From the NCBI GenBank assembly GCA_934317845.1, contig CAKRES010000001.1, positions 226,498 through 290,497 on the forward strand: a stretch of 64,000 nt of DNA, written 5' to 3'. Made by a program: the position numbers and the translations under genes. Position 1 is the stretch's first letter. Every line of letters begins with the position of its first letter. The notes under the pieces were generated by a model. It saw only the letters and a program-made list of their open reading frames with translations. It did not search any database and was not told the DNA's origin. The DNA is from an uncultured Lachnospiraceae bacterium. GTDB taxonomy: Bacteria; Bacillota; Clostridia; Lachnospirales; Lachnospiraceae. Below, piece by piece: positions 53,290-62,336 of the stretch.

Positions 53290-54633
53290 ATGGGTAAATA
53301 TTTCGGAACAGATGGTTTTCGAGGTGAGGCAAATGTCAACTTAAAAGTTACACATGCCTATCGAATCGGCCGCTATCTCGGTTACTACTTTGGACAGAAT
53401 CATCAGGCGCGCATCCTGATCGGAAAGGACACCAGAATCTCCGGATACATGTTTGAGTACGCGCTGGTTTCCGGTCTGATGGCTTCCGGTGCAAAAACAT
53501 ATCTGCTCCACGTTGCACCGACTCCATGTGTCTCCTTCAACATCATAAACGGTGGATTTGACTGTGGCATCATGATCTCCGCCAGCCATAATCCTTATTA
53601 TGACAACGGTATCAAGATTATGGATCACAACGGTCATAAAATCAGTGCAGAATTGGAAGAAAAGCTGGAAGAATACATAGATTCTCCAGAGGATGATCTT
53701 CCTTTTGCCCTCAAAAACAATGTGGGAAAAACCATCGACTTTGCCATTGGAAGAAGTCACTATATCAAGCATCTTGCAAGTCTCATTCCCGGTTCCTTCG
53801 AAGGACTCCGGATCGGTATCGACTGCGCTAACGGAGCCTCCAGTTCCCTTGCCAAACCACTGTTAGAGCAGCTTGGTGCGAAGGTATATGCCATTTACAA
53901 CAAACCAAACGGAACAAACATCAACAAAAATTGCGGCTCCACACACACAGAAGCTCTGCAGCAATTTGTGAAAGATAACGGACTGGATGCCGGATTCGCC
54001 TATGATGGTGATGCCGACCGCTGCTTTGCAGTAGACGACAATGGACGTCTGGTCAATGGCGATCTCATTCTTTACGTATGTGGTATGTTTCTCCACAACA
54101 AGGGCACTTTACGGCATGATACCGTAGTCAGCACATTGATCTCCAACATTGGGCTTTCCCTTGCCTTTGCCAAACACGGGATCAAGCTGGTACAAACCGA
54201 TGTCGGTGACAAATATGTATCCGAGTGCATGACGAAAAATGATTACTCGCTGGGAGGCGAACAGACCGGACATATCATCTTTGGAGATTATGCCCAGACC
54301 GGAGATGGCATTTTAACATCACTGATCCTATTAAAAATTTTGGCTACAGTGAAACAGCCATTTCATGAGCTGCTTAATGACATTCAGATCTATCCACAGC
54401 TCAACGTCAACGTTCCGGTTTCCGACAAGAAAAATGCACACAAAGATCCTGATTTTCAGGCTGCCATTCAATCCATTGCACAGGCTTTGGGAGAAGAAGG
54501 ACGCGTGATCGTGCGGGAAAGCGGCACAGAACCGTTGCTCCGTTTAATGGTAGAAGCAAAAAACGACAGCATCTGCCAGAATTATATCAATCAGTTAATG
54601 AATGTATTAACAGCAAAAGGATATACGGAATGA
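53290..54633 (+). CDS. glmM: Phosphoglucosamine mutase
   Basis: The 447-residue protein has the phosphoserine motif SASHNP (Ser99), the metal loop DGDADRC (about 237-243), the sugar-binding GGEQTGH and the phosphate-binding RESGTEPLLR. It makes glucosamine-1-phosphate for UDP-GlcNAc and cell-wall synthesis. An AGGGAGGG site precedes the ATG. Confidence 0.95.
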   Translation: MGKYFGTDGFRGEANVNLKVTHAYRIGRYLGYYFGQNHQARILIGKDTRISGYMFEYALVSGLMASGAKTYLLHVAPTPCVSFNIINGGFDCGIMISASHNPYYDNGIKIMDHNGHKISAELEEKLEEYIDSPEDDLPFALKNNVGKTIDFAIGRSHYIKHLASLIPGSFEGLRIGIDCANGASSSLAKPLLEQLGAKVYAIYNKPNGTNINKNCGSTHTEALQQFVKDNGLDAGFAYDGDADRCFAVDDNGRLVNGDLILYVCGMFLHNKGTLRHDTVVSTLISNIGLSLAFAKHGIKLVQTDVGDKYVSECMTKNDYSLGGEQTGHIIFGDYAQTGDGILTSLILLKILATVKQPFHELLNDIQIYPQLNVNVPVSDKKNAHKDPDFQAAIQSIAQALGEEGRVIVRESGTEPLLRLMVEAKNDSICQNYINQLMNVLTAKGYTE

Positions 54634-54650
54634 TCCGTATATCCTTTTTT
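54616..54650. terminator. Terminator between glmM and the convergent aminopeptidase gene
   Basis: AAAGGATATACGGA and TCCGTATATCCTTT form a 14-bp stem with a four-base loop, with T bases on the right and A bases on the left. The glmM stop codon lies in the loop region. It can work in both directions. Confidence 0.85.
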
Positions 54651-56723
54651 CTACTCATCCATTTCTTTTAAGTTCAGATCCTCTGTTCCCGGCAGGACAA
54701 AATGTCCTTCCTTTAACAGCTCTATTTTGCTTCCATCCGGCCGTACTGCTTCGATCACACCAATCTCCTCATAAGGAATCGTAATATCGGTATGAATATT
54801 AAAATATGCACGGTCCTCATCTTCAAACCGGAGCAGGGAACATTCATTTTCCTTTGCCACGATCTCTTTTCCATCCGGATTGAATAAACGTACTTCCTCA
54901 CTGTGACTGTAGCAGGTATCTCCCACTGCAAAATGAGGTCCCATCTTTTCTACGATCAGGATTGGCAATTTGTGAAGAATTCCATATTTCCGCGCCATCA
55001 CATAAGCAGTCGTATTCGTGCCGATCGCAAATTCACCGATTGGTAATGTCTCCCGGTGATTGAGCAGATTCTCCTTTACAAATACCAGATTCTCCTCTTC
55101 TGTTTCAAAGTTGGAACACTGGTAGGACTGTACCATTCCATCCTGAAATGTAAGTGTCAGGTCTTTATAATCCAGATCATTTAAATATACACTGGATACA
55201 TGAAGCACTCCATTTGTTCCGGTCAGTTTCGGAGAAGTAAACACTTCCCCGACCGGGATATTTACATCTGCCAGGCAATTTTCAAAATTGGTTTCCTTTT
55301 CCGGATTTTTCTTTTCATGAAGCATCACATTGATGTCGGTACGATTGCCTCCGCATCCCTGAACGTGTACATATTCTGCCTGATCCAGTGCATCGATCAA
55401 GTATTGCTGGATCTTCTGATATTTCTTTTTATCCAGCGTATTAACCTTCAACGTCTCCGCAAAGATCTCCTCGTACTGCTTTCCAATCTCCGCCACCGGA
55501 TACGCAATGATCGTAAAGCTGTACTGATCATGCGGCAGATATTGATTCGTAATTTTGGCAGCCTCTGTCTGTAATTTCACCTGAAGCTGCTGCTGCTCTT
55601 TGGAAAGTGACAGTGCAGTATCTTTTTTTACCGGCGAAAAATCCTGTTCTCCAAAAATTTCTATACAGGCAGGTCCGGCATACCCTGCACAAAGGGACTC
55701 GTACTCCTGATATGCATTTTTAAGTACCTCTAACCGACGTTTCATAAATGCCTTATCAAGATATATCGCATTGTCAAAGCGGTGGTCGTAATCATACTGT
55801 TTATTCGGACTGGTTCCGGTATAGCCAATCTTCAAATGACGGTTTTTATCAAGACTTTTTGTTGCAGCCGGATAGATTGTCGGCCGAAGTCCCAGTGCTT
55901 CAAACTGTTTGACCGCCTCAAAGACCATCGGTTCAAAACCGATATTATACCGGATATTCACAGTTTTCTTTTTGGAAAGATCAATGCCTGCAATCTCAAA
56001 GCCCTCACGGTATCCATCCGTATAAGTAAATGCCATATTGCTTCTCTCCTGCTGCGACATGGAATTTAAAAACGCAAAGCTTTTCCGCTCATTTTCTCCT
56101 ACATACTCTCCATAATAGTAAAGAATCCGCTCATCCTTCTGTTCTGCCTGCATAATGATCTTCGTTGCAAAATCCATGGAAGCATCCAGTTGATTTCTTA
56201 GGCGTTTTCCTATGATGTCCATCGAATAATCCCGCTCAAACGCATATAATGCGTCCTGCACTTCCAGGCAGAGCACCTCTTTGTCTTCCTCAGCCGGATA
56301 TTCTTCCATCAGCGTTTCAATCTCTACAAACAACTCGCTAAATACCGTAAGATCCCACAGACACAGTTGATATGCACTTGGGATCAGAGAACGAAGCTCT
56401 GCTGTTAAAAAACAAAGCTTTTGACCAAGTGCTGTACCAAAAGCGGCGCAGCAGACATCCGGATTCGCAAAGCTCTTCTCGTAGCGTGTCCCTATAATAT
56501 CTTCATAAAGACTTTCATTATACTGTTCTAAAAAAGAGAGAGGAACTTCCTCCCGTCCCTTTTCCTGAAATGTTTCATAAACGGTAAAGACCTGTGCTAA
56601 AAAACCAGACATTGTCCCTACATAGTCCTCATATAAACCACAAGAAGAAGCGTCTTTTTTCAATGTCAAAATCCGCTCCTTCATCAACTCATACCGTTCG
56701 TTCCATTCATTTAATTCTTCCAA
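54651..56723 (-). CDS. Large M29-type aminopeptidase
   Basis: About 690 residues, considerably longer than the ~410 usual for family M29. The first ~290 residues are not recognised. The C-terminal part has the M29 motifs: NIPVGEVFTSPK (metal-binding Glu), PIGEFAIGTNTTAYV, EKMGPHFAVGDTCYS with His and Asp ligands, and ADVNIP. It should remove N-terminal amino acids in the cytoplasm, using a metal such as cobalt or zinc. The start is taken as TTG 56723 nine bases after AGGAGG. Confidence 0.85.
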   Translation of the reverse strand: MEELNEWNERYELMKERILTLKKDASSCGLYEDYVGTMSGFLAQVFTVYETFQEKGREEVPLSFLEQYNESLYEDIIGTRYEKSFANPDVCCAAFGTALGQKLCFLTAELRSLIPSAYQLCLWDLTVFSELFVEIETLMEEYPAEEDKEVLCLEVQDALYAFERDYSMDIIGKRLRNQLDASMDFATKIIMQAEQKDERILYYYGEYVGENERKSFAFLNSMSQQERSNMAFTYTDGYREGFEIAGIDLSKKKTVNIRYNIGFEPMVFEAVKQFEALGLRPTIYPAATKSLDKNRHLKIGYTGTSPNKQYDYDHRFDNAIYLDKAFMKRRLEVLKNAYQEYESLCAGYAGPACIEIFGEQDFSPVKKDTALSLSKEQQQLQVKLQTEAAKITNQYLPHDQYSFTIIAYPVAEIGKQYEEIFAETLKVNTLDKKKYQKIQQYLIDALDQAEYVHVQGCGGNRTDINVMLHEKKNPEKETNFENCLADVNIPVGEVFTSPKLTGTNGVLHVSSVYLNDLDYKDLTLTFQDGMVQSYQCSNFETEEENLVFVKENLLNHRETLPIGEFAIGTNTTAYVMARKYGILHKLPILIVEKMGPHFAVGDTCYSHSEEVRLFNPDGKEIVAKENECSLLRFEDEDRAYFNIHTDITIPYEEIGVIEAVRPDGSKIELLKEGHFVLPGTEDLNLKEMDE

Positions 56724-56736
56724 ATACCTATTCCTC

Positions 56737-57060
56737 CTAAAATAACAAACCAACTACCAGCAACAAAAGAAGTAATACCAGCACGATGACGCTGCAAAAA
56801 AAGCCGATTCTTGGAAGCAGCTTTAAGCTGTCCTCCTGCCGCAGGCCTGCCACGGAAAAGATCAGTCCCAGCAGAGCAAGAAATACATCAAATACACCTA
56901 AAAAGCCAACCCATACGCCTGCATTCCCTTTTAAAAAAATGGAATAAACAGCCATAAACAGAAATAAAATTACGGCAGCCACACCAAAGCATACGCTGAT
57001 CTTTCCATCGGATGTATGTGTCTTATCCGAAAAATTATAACTCTTTTTTCCGTTTCGCAT
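56737..57060 (-). CDS. Small membrane protein (DUF6142-like)
   Basis: The 107-residue protein has three hydrophobic helices (about 23-43, 49-71, 84-107) and a polar N-terminus. I recall this layout as DUF6142 in Lachnospiraceae; this is not certain. It overlaps the VanZ gene by 26 bases and is followed by the aminopeptidase after 13 bases. Confidence 0.65.
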   Translation of the reverse strand: MRNGKKSYNFSDKTHTSDGKISVCFGVAAVILFLFMAVYSIFLKGNAGVWVGFLGVFDVFLALLGLIFSVAGLRQEDSLKLLPRIGFFCSVIVLVLLLLLLVVGLLF

Positions 57061-57547
57061 GTTTTCTCCTCCGGTTTACTACCCGAACCACGCGGTAAAT
57101 GAAATAACCAAGCATTCCACCTACCGTATTCAGTATTATATCATCCACATCAAATACACCTACTCTGGTGATCAACTGTATGATCTCAATCCCCAGACTA
57201 AGCAAAAAAGTGAGCCCTGTCACCTCTAAAAACCCGACCGGTTTTCCCTTCCATACAAACAACATGGCTCCGAAGGGGATAAAAAGCCCCACATTTCCTG
57301 CCATATTTAAAACAAACTGTTCTATCGTAAAATATTCCCAATTCATAATATAACGCCTGATCTCCTGAAACGGAACCAGATTATATTTGATCGTATCATA
57401 CTGCACCGTTCTTCCATAACGATCACAAAAGAACAGGAAATACACTACGAGAACCAGATATATCAGAAATGCCCCCCGACACAACAGATATAACTCCCTG
57501 CGCCTTGCATCTTTCCCCAAAGCCAAGTCCTCCTTATAAAAGGTCAC
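57035..57547 (-). CDS. VanZ family membrane protein
   Basis: The 170-residue protein has four to five helices and the VanZ motifs: NLVPFQEIRRYI, LNMAGNVGLFIPFGAML, SLGIEIIQLI and FDVDDIILNTVGGMLGYF. VanZ proteins can give low-level teicoplanin resistance in enterococci; most relatives have no known role. Confidence 0.9.
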   Translation of the reverse strand: MTFYKEDLALGKDARRRELYLLCRGAFLIYLVLVVYFLFFCDRYGRTVQYDTIKYNLVPFQEIRRYIMNWEYFTIEQFVLNMAGNVGLFIPFGAMLFVWKGKPVGFLEVTGLTFLLSLGIEIIQLITRVGVFDVDDIILNTVGGMLGYFIYRVVRVVNRRRKHAKRKKEL

Positions 57548-57570
57548 CTAATCACATTATCCCTATTCTG

Positions 57571-57723
57571 TTAAAACGTAATATTGCTCTTGTCTCTTAA
57601 TAATTTGGCACCTGTCACAATAGAACCTACTCCAACTGCCAGACCAACCACCATGGTCACCACACCAAATGCAATATTCCATCCGCCAATGCGGCTCATT
57701 GTTTTATATGCTTTCTCGTTCAT
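57571..57723 (-). CDS. Small single-helix or two-helix membrane protein
   Basis: The 50-residue protein starts at MNEKAYKTM behind AAAGGAGG. It has a hydrophobic region (about 12-37, GWNIAFGVVTMVVGLAVGVG) and a Lys/Arg/Asp end. The function is not known. It lies 16 bases after... upstream of it is pyrE, from which it is separated by only 16 bases. Confidence 0.6.
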   Translation of the reverse strand: MNEKAYKTMSRIGGWNIAFGVVTMVVGLAVGVGSIVTGAKLLRDKSNITF

Positions 57724-57739
57724 GAAAATACCTCCTTTG

Positions 57740-58420
57740 CTATTTTGCACCGTACTGCTCGTAATATGCATCAATCGAAGCTTTCAGCGTATCATCGATC
57801 AATACTCTGCCCTGACATTCTTTGTTGTAAAGACGCTCTACCACATCATCCATCGTGACAATGGCATGTGCATCAAAGCCATACTTCTCTTTGATCTCAT
57901 CCAATGCGCATTTATCGGAATCCAGACCTTTTTCCATACGATTTAACGATACCATCAGGCCTACGATCGTAACATCAGCAGCACCCTTTACCTTTGGTAC
58001 AGTTTCTTCCATGGATTTACCGGAGGTAGTCACATCCTCGATCATTACAACACGATCACCATCCTGTAATTTGCTTCCTAAAAAGCTTCCTTTGTCAGCT
58101 CCGTGATCCTTCTCTTCCTTTCGGTCAGAACAGTAACGGATCTCTTTTCCATAAAGCTCGCTATAAGCGATCGCAGTCACAACACTGATCGGGATTCCTT
58201 TATAAGCAGGTCCGAATAACACATCAAAGTCATCGCCATAGTTGTCATGGATCGCTTTCGCATAATATTCTCCTAACCGCTTTAACTGGGAACCTGTCAC
58301 ATAAGCACCGGCATTCATAAAAAATGGAGACTTTCTGCCGCTCTTTAACGTGAACTCTCCAAATTTCAATACATTGCTCTCCACCATAAACTCAATAAAT
58401 TCCTGTTTGTATGCTTCCAT
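57740..58420 (-). CDS. pyrE: Orotate phosphoribosyltransferase
   Basis: The 226-residue protein has the PRPP-binding motif VVMIEDVTTSGKS and the OPRTase motifs LKSGRKSPFFMNAG and FGPAYKGIPI. It converts orotate and PRPP to OMP in pyrimidine synthesis. An AGGAGG site precedes the ATG. No other pyr gene is nearby. Confidence 0.95.
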   Translation of the reverse strand: MEAYKQEFIEFMVESNVLKFGEFTLKSGRKSPFFMNAGAYVTGSQLKRLGEYYAKAIHDNYGDDFDVLFGPAYKGIPISVVTAIAYSELYGKEIRYCSDRKEEKDHGADKGSFLGSKLQDGDRVVMIEDVTTSGKSMEETVPKVKGAADVTIVGLMVSLNRMEKGLDSDKCALDEIKEKYGFDAHAIVTMDDVVERLYNKECQGRVLIDDTLKASIDAYYEQYGAK

Positions 58421-58589
58421 TTTATCTTAAAACCTCCTGTTTATAAGGCTTTCACGCCTTTATTATTGTCTCAAATTCCGGGTGTTCCTTCTGTATTCGT
58501 CCTGTGCTGTTTGTGCGTTCTTAAGCAGAATCTCCTGTCTGCGAACTCTTTGTTTTTTCAGAGCTTCCATAGCTAAAAAAAAGCTCCGT

Positions 58590-59113
58590 TTCACCTACCG
58601 TTAATACTCTACGTTCTTTCTTTACCTCTTTAGAAATCACAGTATTAATCTGCTTAGCAGAATTTTTGATAAGTAAATCAGAGTTATTGCTTTCTCCAGC
58701 ATATCGACCAGTATCTTTTTCGAATTCTTACGCTCATTGTCTGTTTCCAGTTCGTTAATCGCCTGCTGCATATTCAGTAAATTCAAGGATGTGAGTTTTC
58801 TCCATCCCAGAGCCTTCTGTATTCTGCGATAATGACCTGCGTATGTCTCCTTGGTGGAGTCTCTGCAATTCTTCTTGCTGGTATCCATCCAGATTTCATA
58901 CCATTCGTCAAGCGTTACGTCCTTCGTAACAACATTGAGTGCCTTTTCATCCTCATACTGTTCGTTTCTGAGCTTCTGTCTTACCTCATTCAGCGTCTTT
59001 GCGTAAACCGTCTGTTTCTTACCAAAATGATTCACGAATCTTCCCTGATAAAGACCATCCTTTCTCTGTGATAAGCCTTTACCTAATTCTTTACCATTAA
59101 GGGATTTACCCAT
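58590..59113 (-). pseudogene. Tn916-type tyrosine integrase remnant, frameshifted and truncated
   Basis: The first ~140 residues match the N-terminal arm-binding domain (GLSQRKDGLYQGRFVNHFGK) and core-binding domain (LDEWYEIWMDTSKKNCRDST) of Tn916-type integrases. After LVDMLEKA the frame is lost near 58686; in another frame the homology resumes (DLLIKNSAKQINTVISKEVK, then ERRVLTV-ETELF) and stops near 58590. The catalytic domain with its Arg-His-Arg-Tyr residues is gone. It is dead. Confidence 0.85.
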
Positions 59114-59219
59114 TTGTACCTCCTTCCTAAGTGTAGAATAGGAAAGATTCCAAATATCGTCCCTATTCTACCATAAAACCTTACAATTATCAATCCGTTT
59201 CAAAAATTGAATTCTCATT

Positions 59220-59888
59220 TTGAAAACCTCCGTGTTCTTATTTATGAAAGAATCTGATTCAGTAACCAGTGGTCTAATCTGCCCTTATGAGCATACAGTC
59301 TGTTACCGATATGATTTAGGCAACCAGCACTATGATAAATACTGCACAACGCACCTTATCCGTACAGCCATTGTGAACCAACTTCTGCTTGAAGCTATCA
59401 AGGAAGTATGCGACTACGCGCTGAACAATGAAACCGCATTTATGGAGCAGGTATGCTCCGCTTCCAGTGAACGGCAGACGAAAGCAGCAAAGGCAATCCA
59501 GCAGCGGAAACAGCGCAGCGAAAAACGAGCCGATGAATTGAGCCGCTTAATTCGCAAGCTCTATGAGGAAATTATATTGACAGAGGAAGAAAGAATTGCA
59601 TTAGCGGAACAGGAACGGCGCAGAGCTAAAAAGGCAGAATATAATCGCCGCTATATGGAGAAGAAGCGGCTTGCCGCCTATGCCGGACAGCACCCCAACG
59701 AGTGCCGCCAGACCAACACTGACCCGGAAACAGGCTGCATGGAGTTTGAGATTGCAAAGGGACGCTTCTCTTTCCGTCTGACTGCCCCATATAACAAGGA
59801 ACGCCGGGAAGCTGCAAGCAACGCGGCAAAAGTGCAATCGAGTAATCTGATACACAATGTTCATAAAGGTATGCTATATTTTTTTTGA
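59220..59888 (+). pseudogene. Chimeric remnant: serine recombinase fragment fused to another transposon gene
   Basis: The open frame of 222 codons lacks a good start. Residues ~30-118 resemble the zinc-ribbon and coiled-coil part of large serine recombinases (CTTHLIRTAIVNQLLLEAIK, SASSERQTKAAKA, LSRLIRKLYEE). Then the sequence switches to a basic, charged region (RRRAKKAEYNRRYMEKKRL) followed by EIAKGRFSFRLTAPYNKE, not part of a recombinase. The N-terminal catalytic domain is absent. It is probably a deletion fusion; function is unlikely. Confidence 0.65.
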
Positions 59889-59913
59889 AGAAATTTTGGA
59901 TTTGATGTAGTAT
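59885..59913 (+). promoter_or_regulatory. Possible promoter of the sigma factor gene
   Basis: TTGAAG (59885-59890), a 17-base spacer and TAGTAT (59908-59913), 50 bases before the sigma factor ATG. Confidence 0.4.
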
Positions 59914-59963
59914 TCGCCGCTGAAACCGTAGTATATAGGTGAAGCTGGAAAGGAGGCGGTGTG

Positions 59964-60524
59964 ATGATAGACGATGAAAAAATCATAGAAATGTTTTTCG
60001 AGCGTTCAGAGCAAGGCATACGGGAGTTGGACAATAAATACGGAAAAATCTGTCACAACCTTTCGTACAACATTGTGGGCAACCGGCAGGACGCGGAGGA
60101 ATGTGTCAATGATGCTTATTTAGGCGCATGGAACGCAATCCCCCCGGCGCAGCCCAACCCGCTGCTTACCTATCTATGTAAGATTGTTCGGAACATTTCA
60201 TTGAAAATCTACTACAGAAAGAAAGCAGCAAAACGAAGCAGCCATTACACGATTGCTATGGAGGAAATCGAAGCCTGTATAGCAGACCCGAACACAGTAG
60301 AAGCCGAGATTGAAGCCAGAGAGTTAGCCCGCATTATTGAAAGTTTTTTGGACACGATGACCGTTGAAAACCGCGTTATCTTTATGCGCCGCTATTGGTT
60401 CTCTGATAGCTGTAAGGACATAGCCGAGTTTGTAGGGCTTACGGAGAAAAACATCTCCGTCCGGCTGACCCGTATCCGTCAAAAAATGAAAGAGTATTTA
60501 GCTGAAAGAGAGGTATTCGTATGA
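59964..60524 (+). CDS. RNA polymerase sigma-70 family factor (ECF-like)
   Basis: The 186-residue protein has region 2 (DAEECVNDAYLGAWNAIPPA) and region 4 (NRVIFMRRYWFSDSCKDIAE, FVGLTEKNISVRLTRIRQKM). There is no region 3, as in ECF factors. The start is ATG 59964, seven bases after AGGAGG. The next gene overlaps by four bases and looks like its membrane partner. The G+C richer codons differ from the flanks, which suggests transfer. Confidence 0.88.
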   Translation: MIDDEKIIEMFFERSEQGIRELDNKYGKICHNLSYNIVGNRQDAEECVNDAYLGAWNAIPPAQPNPLLTYLCKIVRNISLKIYYRKKAAKRSSHYTIAMEEIEACIADPNTVEAEIEARELARIIESFLDTMTVENRVIFMRRYWFSDSCKDIAEFVGLTEKNISVRLTRIRQKMKEYLAEREVFV

Positions 60525-61066
60525 ACTCAAAAAAATTTTCCGAAGCTATGGGCGAGCTTGACAACAAGTATGTTGATGAAGCAATCAACTACAAAAAGAA
60601 AGCCAAAAAGCCCGGTTGGATTAAGTGGGGAGCTATGGCGGCTTGTTTGACCTTGATATGTGTTGCCGCTATAAGCCTTCTTACTCACAATGGGGAAGAT
60701 ATTATTACAACTCCCGGTGTGGCTGACGCACCGCCGATGGTTTATGTAAATGACACCTTATACAAACAAAGCACTGAACAGATTTCGTATGGAGAGATGA
60801 AAGAAGAATTTATCTATTTGGGAAAGATTGAAAGTGATGTCACCAACGACCAAAGCATTACCGACGGAGTACCGAAAGAGAACTTTCAGGCAAATCATCC
60901 CATTGTTGGTGCAGAGGTTTATCAGTATAACGAGAATATTGTTATTCAAATCAATGGGGATTATTGGCTTTATGAAACTCTTGATACTGAAACCCCCGAT
61001 GATACAAAAAATAAGCTTTCAGAGGAAGAAAAAAAGCAGTCTGACCCGTCCTATAAGACGAACTAA
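60521..61066 (+). CDS. Putative membrane-anchored anti-sigma partner
   Basis: The 181-residue protein has a cytoplasmic N-terminal ~40 residues, one membrane helix (about 44-63, MAACLTLICVAAISLL), and an extracytoplasmic domain. This layout, and the ATGA overlap with the sigma gene, suggest an anti-sigma factor. It has no zinc-type HxxxCxxC motif. The external domain (IYLGKIESDV, VYQYNENIVIQI, YWLYE) is seen beside similar sigma genes. Confidence 0.65.
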   Translation: MNSKKFSEAMGELDNKYVDEAINYKKKAKKPGWIKWGAMAACLTLICVAAISLLTHNGEDIITTPGVADAPPMVYVNDTLYKQSTEQISYGEMKEEFIYLGKIESDVTNDQSITDGVPKENFQANHPIVGAEVYQYNENIVIQINGDYWLYETLDTETPDDTKNKLSEEEKKQSDPSYKTN

Positions 61067-61152
61067 AATCCAAGTCCCAACAACTATAAACAGAATTTAC
61101 TATCATAATCCCCTACTCTTAATTGAATCAATCACATGTGCACGCAATCACT

Positions 61153-61285
61153 GGTTTGATTCAGTTTTTCTTCTCCATTTACATTGTGAATTGCAGAAAG
61201 AAGCATACCACATGAATCTATTCCCATCTTGATTGGTTAAATAATCGGTTTAAGCAGAGTGAATCAAACCAATCTTAAACCGATT
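61153..61285. repeat. Nested inverted repeats in a 225-base gap
   Basis: Three overlapping inverted repeats: GGTTTGATTC (61153-61162) with GAATCAAACC (61261-61270), GATTGGTT (61231-61238) with AACCAATC (61268-61275), and a perfect 12-bp AATCGGTTTAAG (61243-61254) with CTTAAACCGATT (61274-61285). The last one may be the macrodomain gene's terminator. No gene is seen in this gap. Confidence 0.55.
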
Positions 61286-61291
61286 AATCTT

Positions 61292-61810
61292 TTAATATAT
61301 CTTATAAACCTCATTTTCATACACTGATTCAGTATGAGTATCAAATAGCACCCATTCCACCAGATCAAAACAATCCGGATTATCCTGCAAGAACCGGTTT
61401 ACTGTATGTACCGTAATCTTTGCTGCCAACTCAACAGGAAAACTATATATTCCCGTTGATATGGAAGGAAATGCAATAGACCTGATTCCATTATCCATTG
61501 CCAGCTTCATAGAATTAAAATAGCAGTTAGTAAGAAGCTCCTCTTCTCTATCTCTGCCTCCATTCCATATCGGTCCTACAGTATGAATAACATAATCGCA
61601 TGGTAAATTATAGGCTTTTGTTATCTTTGCCTCTCCAGTCACGCATCCGTGAAGTGTCCTGCACTCCGCTAATAGCTCCGGTCCTGCAGCACGATGAATA
61701 GCTCCATCTACACCGCCTCCGCCAAGAAGAGAGTTATTTGCTGCATTAACTATTGCCTGCACATCTGTTAATTTTGTTATATCTCCTTTTACTGTCTTAA
61801 TCAAATACAT
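61292..61810 (-). CDS. Macrodomain protein, O-acetyl-ADP-ribose deacetylase-like
   Basis: The 172-residue single macrodomain has IVNAANNSLLGGGGVDGAIH with the catalytic Asn/Asp type residues, TGEAKITKAYNLPCDYVIHT, and FPSISTGIYSFP. It binds ADP-ribose and likely removes acetyl or ADP-ribosyl groups. Its ATG is three bases after the stop of the gene that the IS element interrupts, so it was part of a two-gene operon; the IS may now block its transcription. Confidence 0.9.
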   Translation of the reverse strand: MYLIKTVKGDITKLTDVQAIVNAANNSLLGGGGVDGAIHRAAGPELLAECRTLHGCVTGEAKITKAYNLPCDYVIHTVGPIWNGGRDREEELLTNCYFNSMKLAMDNGIRSIAFPSISTGIYSFPVELAAKITVHTVNRFLQDNPDCFDLVEWVLFDTHTESVYENEVYKIY

Positions 61811-61974
61811 TGTTTAATATTCCTTCTCTATCTCTCCATCTATTCCATACATTTTCTTGAATGCATCAAGGTCTTCCTGGTGTTAGAATATAAATAGTAC
61901 AAGTCAAAGTGAGAGCTTTTCATTCCGTCGATTAGTGATACAATAAAAGTATCGTACTGAAGGAGGAATTTATC

Positions 61975-62259
61975 ATGGCAAAACATTTTGACAAACAGTT
62001 TAAACTGGATGCCGTCCAGTACTATCATGATCACCGTGAACTGGGATTGGTCGGCTGTGCATCAAATCTAGGCATCAGCCAGCAGTCTCTGTCCAGATGG
62101 CAGAAGGAGCTGCGGGAATCCGGTGATCTGAAATGCCGTGGATCCGGCAATTATTCTTCGGATGAGGCAAAAGAGATCGCCCGTCTGAAGAGAGAATTGC
62201 GTGATGCCAAGGACGCGCTTGATGTGCTAAAAAAAGCCATAAACATTCTGGGCGAATAA
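61975..62259 (+). CDS. IS3-family transposase OrfA
   Basis: The 94-residue protein has a helix-turn-helix (GLVGCASNLGISQQSLSRWQ) and a leucine-zipper-like helix (IARLKRELRDAKDALDVLKK). An AAGGAGG site precedes the ATG. A run of seven A bases at 62229-62235 near its end allows -1 slipping into orfB, so the working transposase is probably the OrfAB fusion. Confidence 0.9.
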   Translation: MAKHFDKQFKLDAVQYYHDHRELGLVGCASNLGISQQSLSRWQKELRESGDLKCRGSGNYSSDEAKEIARLKRELRDAKDALDVLKKAINILGE

Positions 62260-62336
62260 CGGAAGCTGTTTATCTCGAAGTTACCGTTAAAGCAGAAAAC
62301 GCAAAAAAAGCAGGACGCCGGGTTTCTGTTTCCGGA

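Noticed and set aside
58463..58636. Small frames downstream of the integrase remnant as real genes
   Set aside because: They contain early stops in all frames and have no ribosome sites; treated as decayed sequence.
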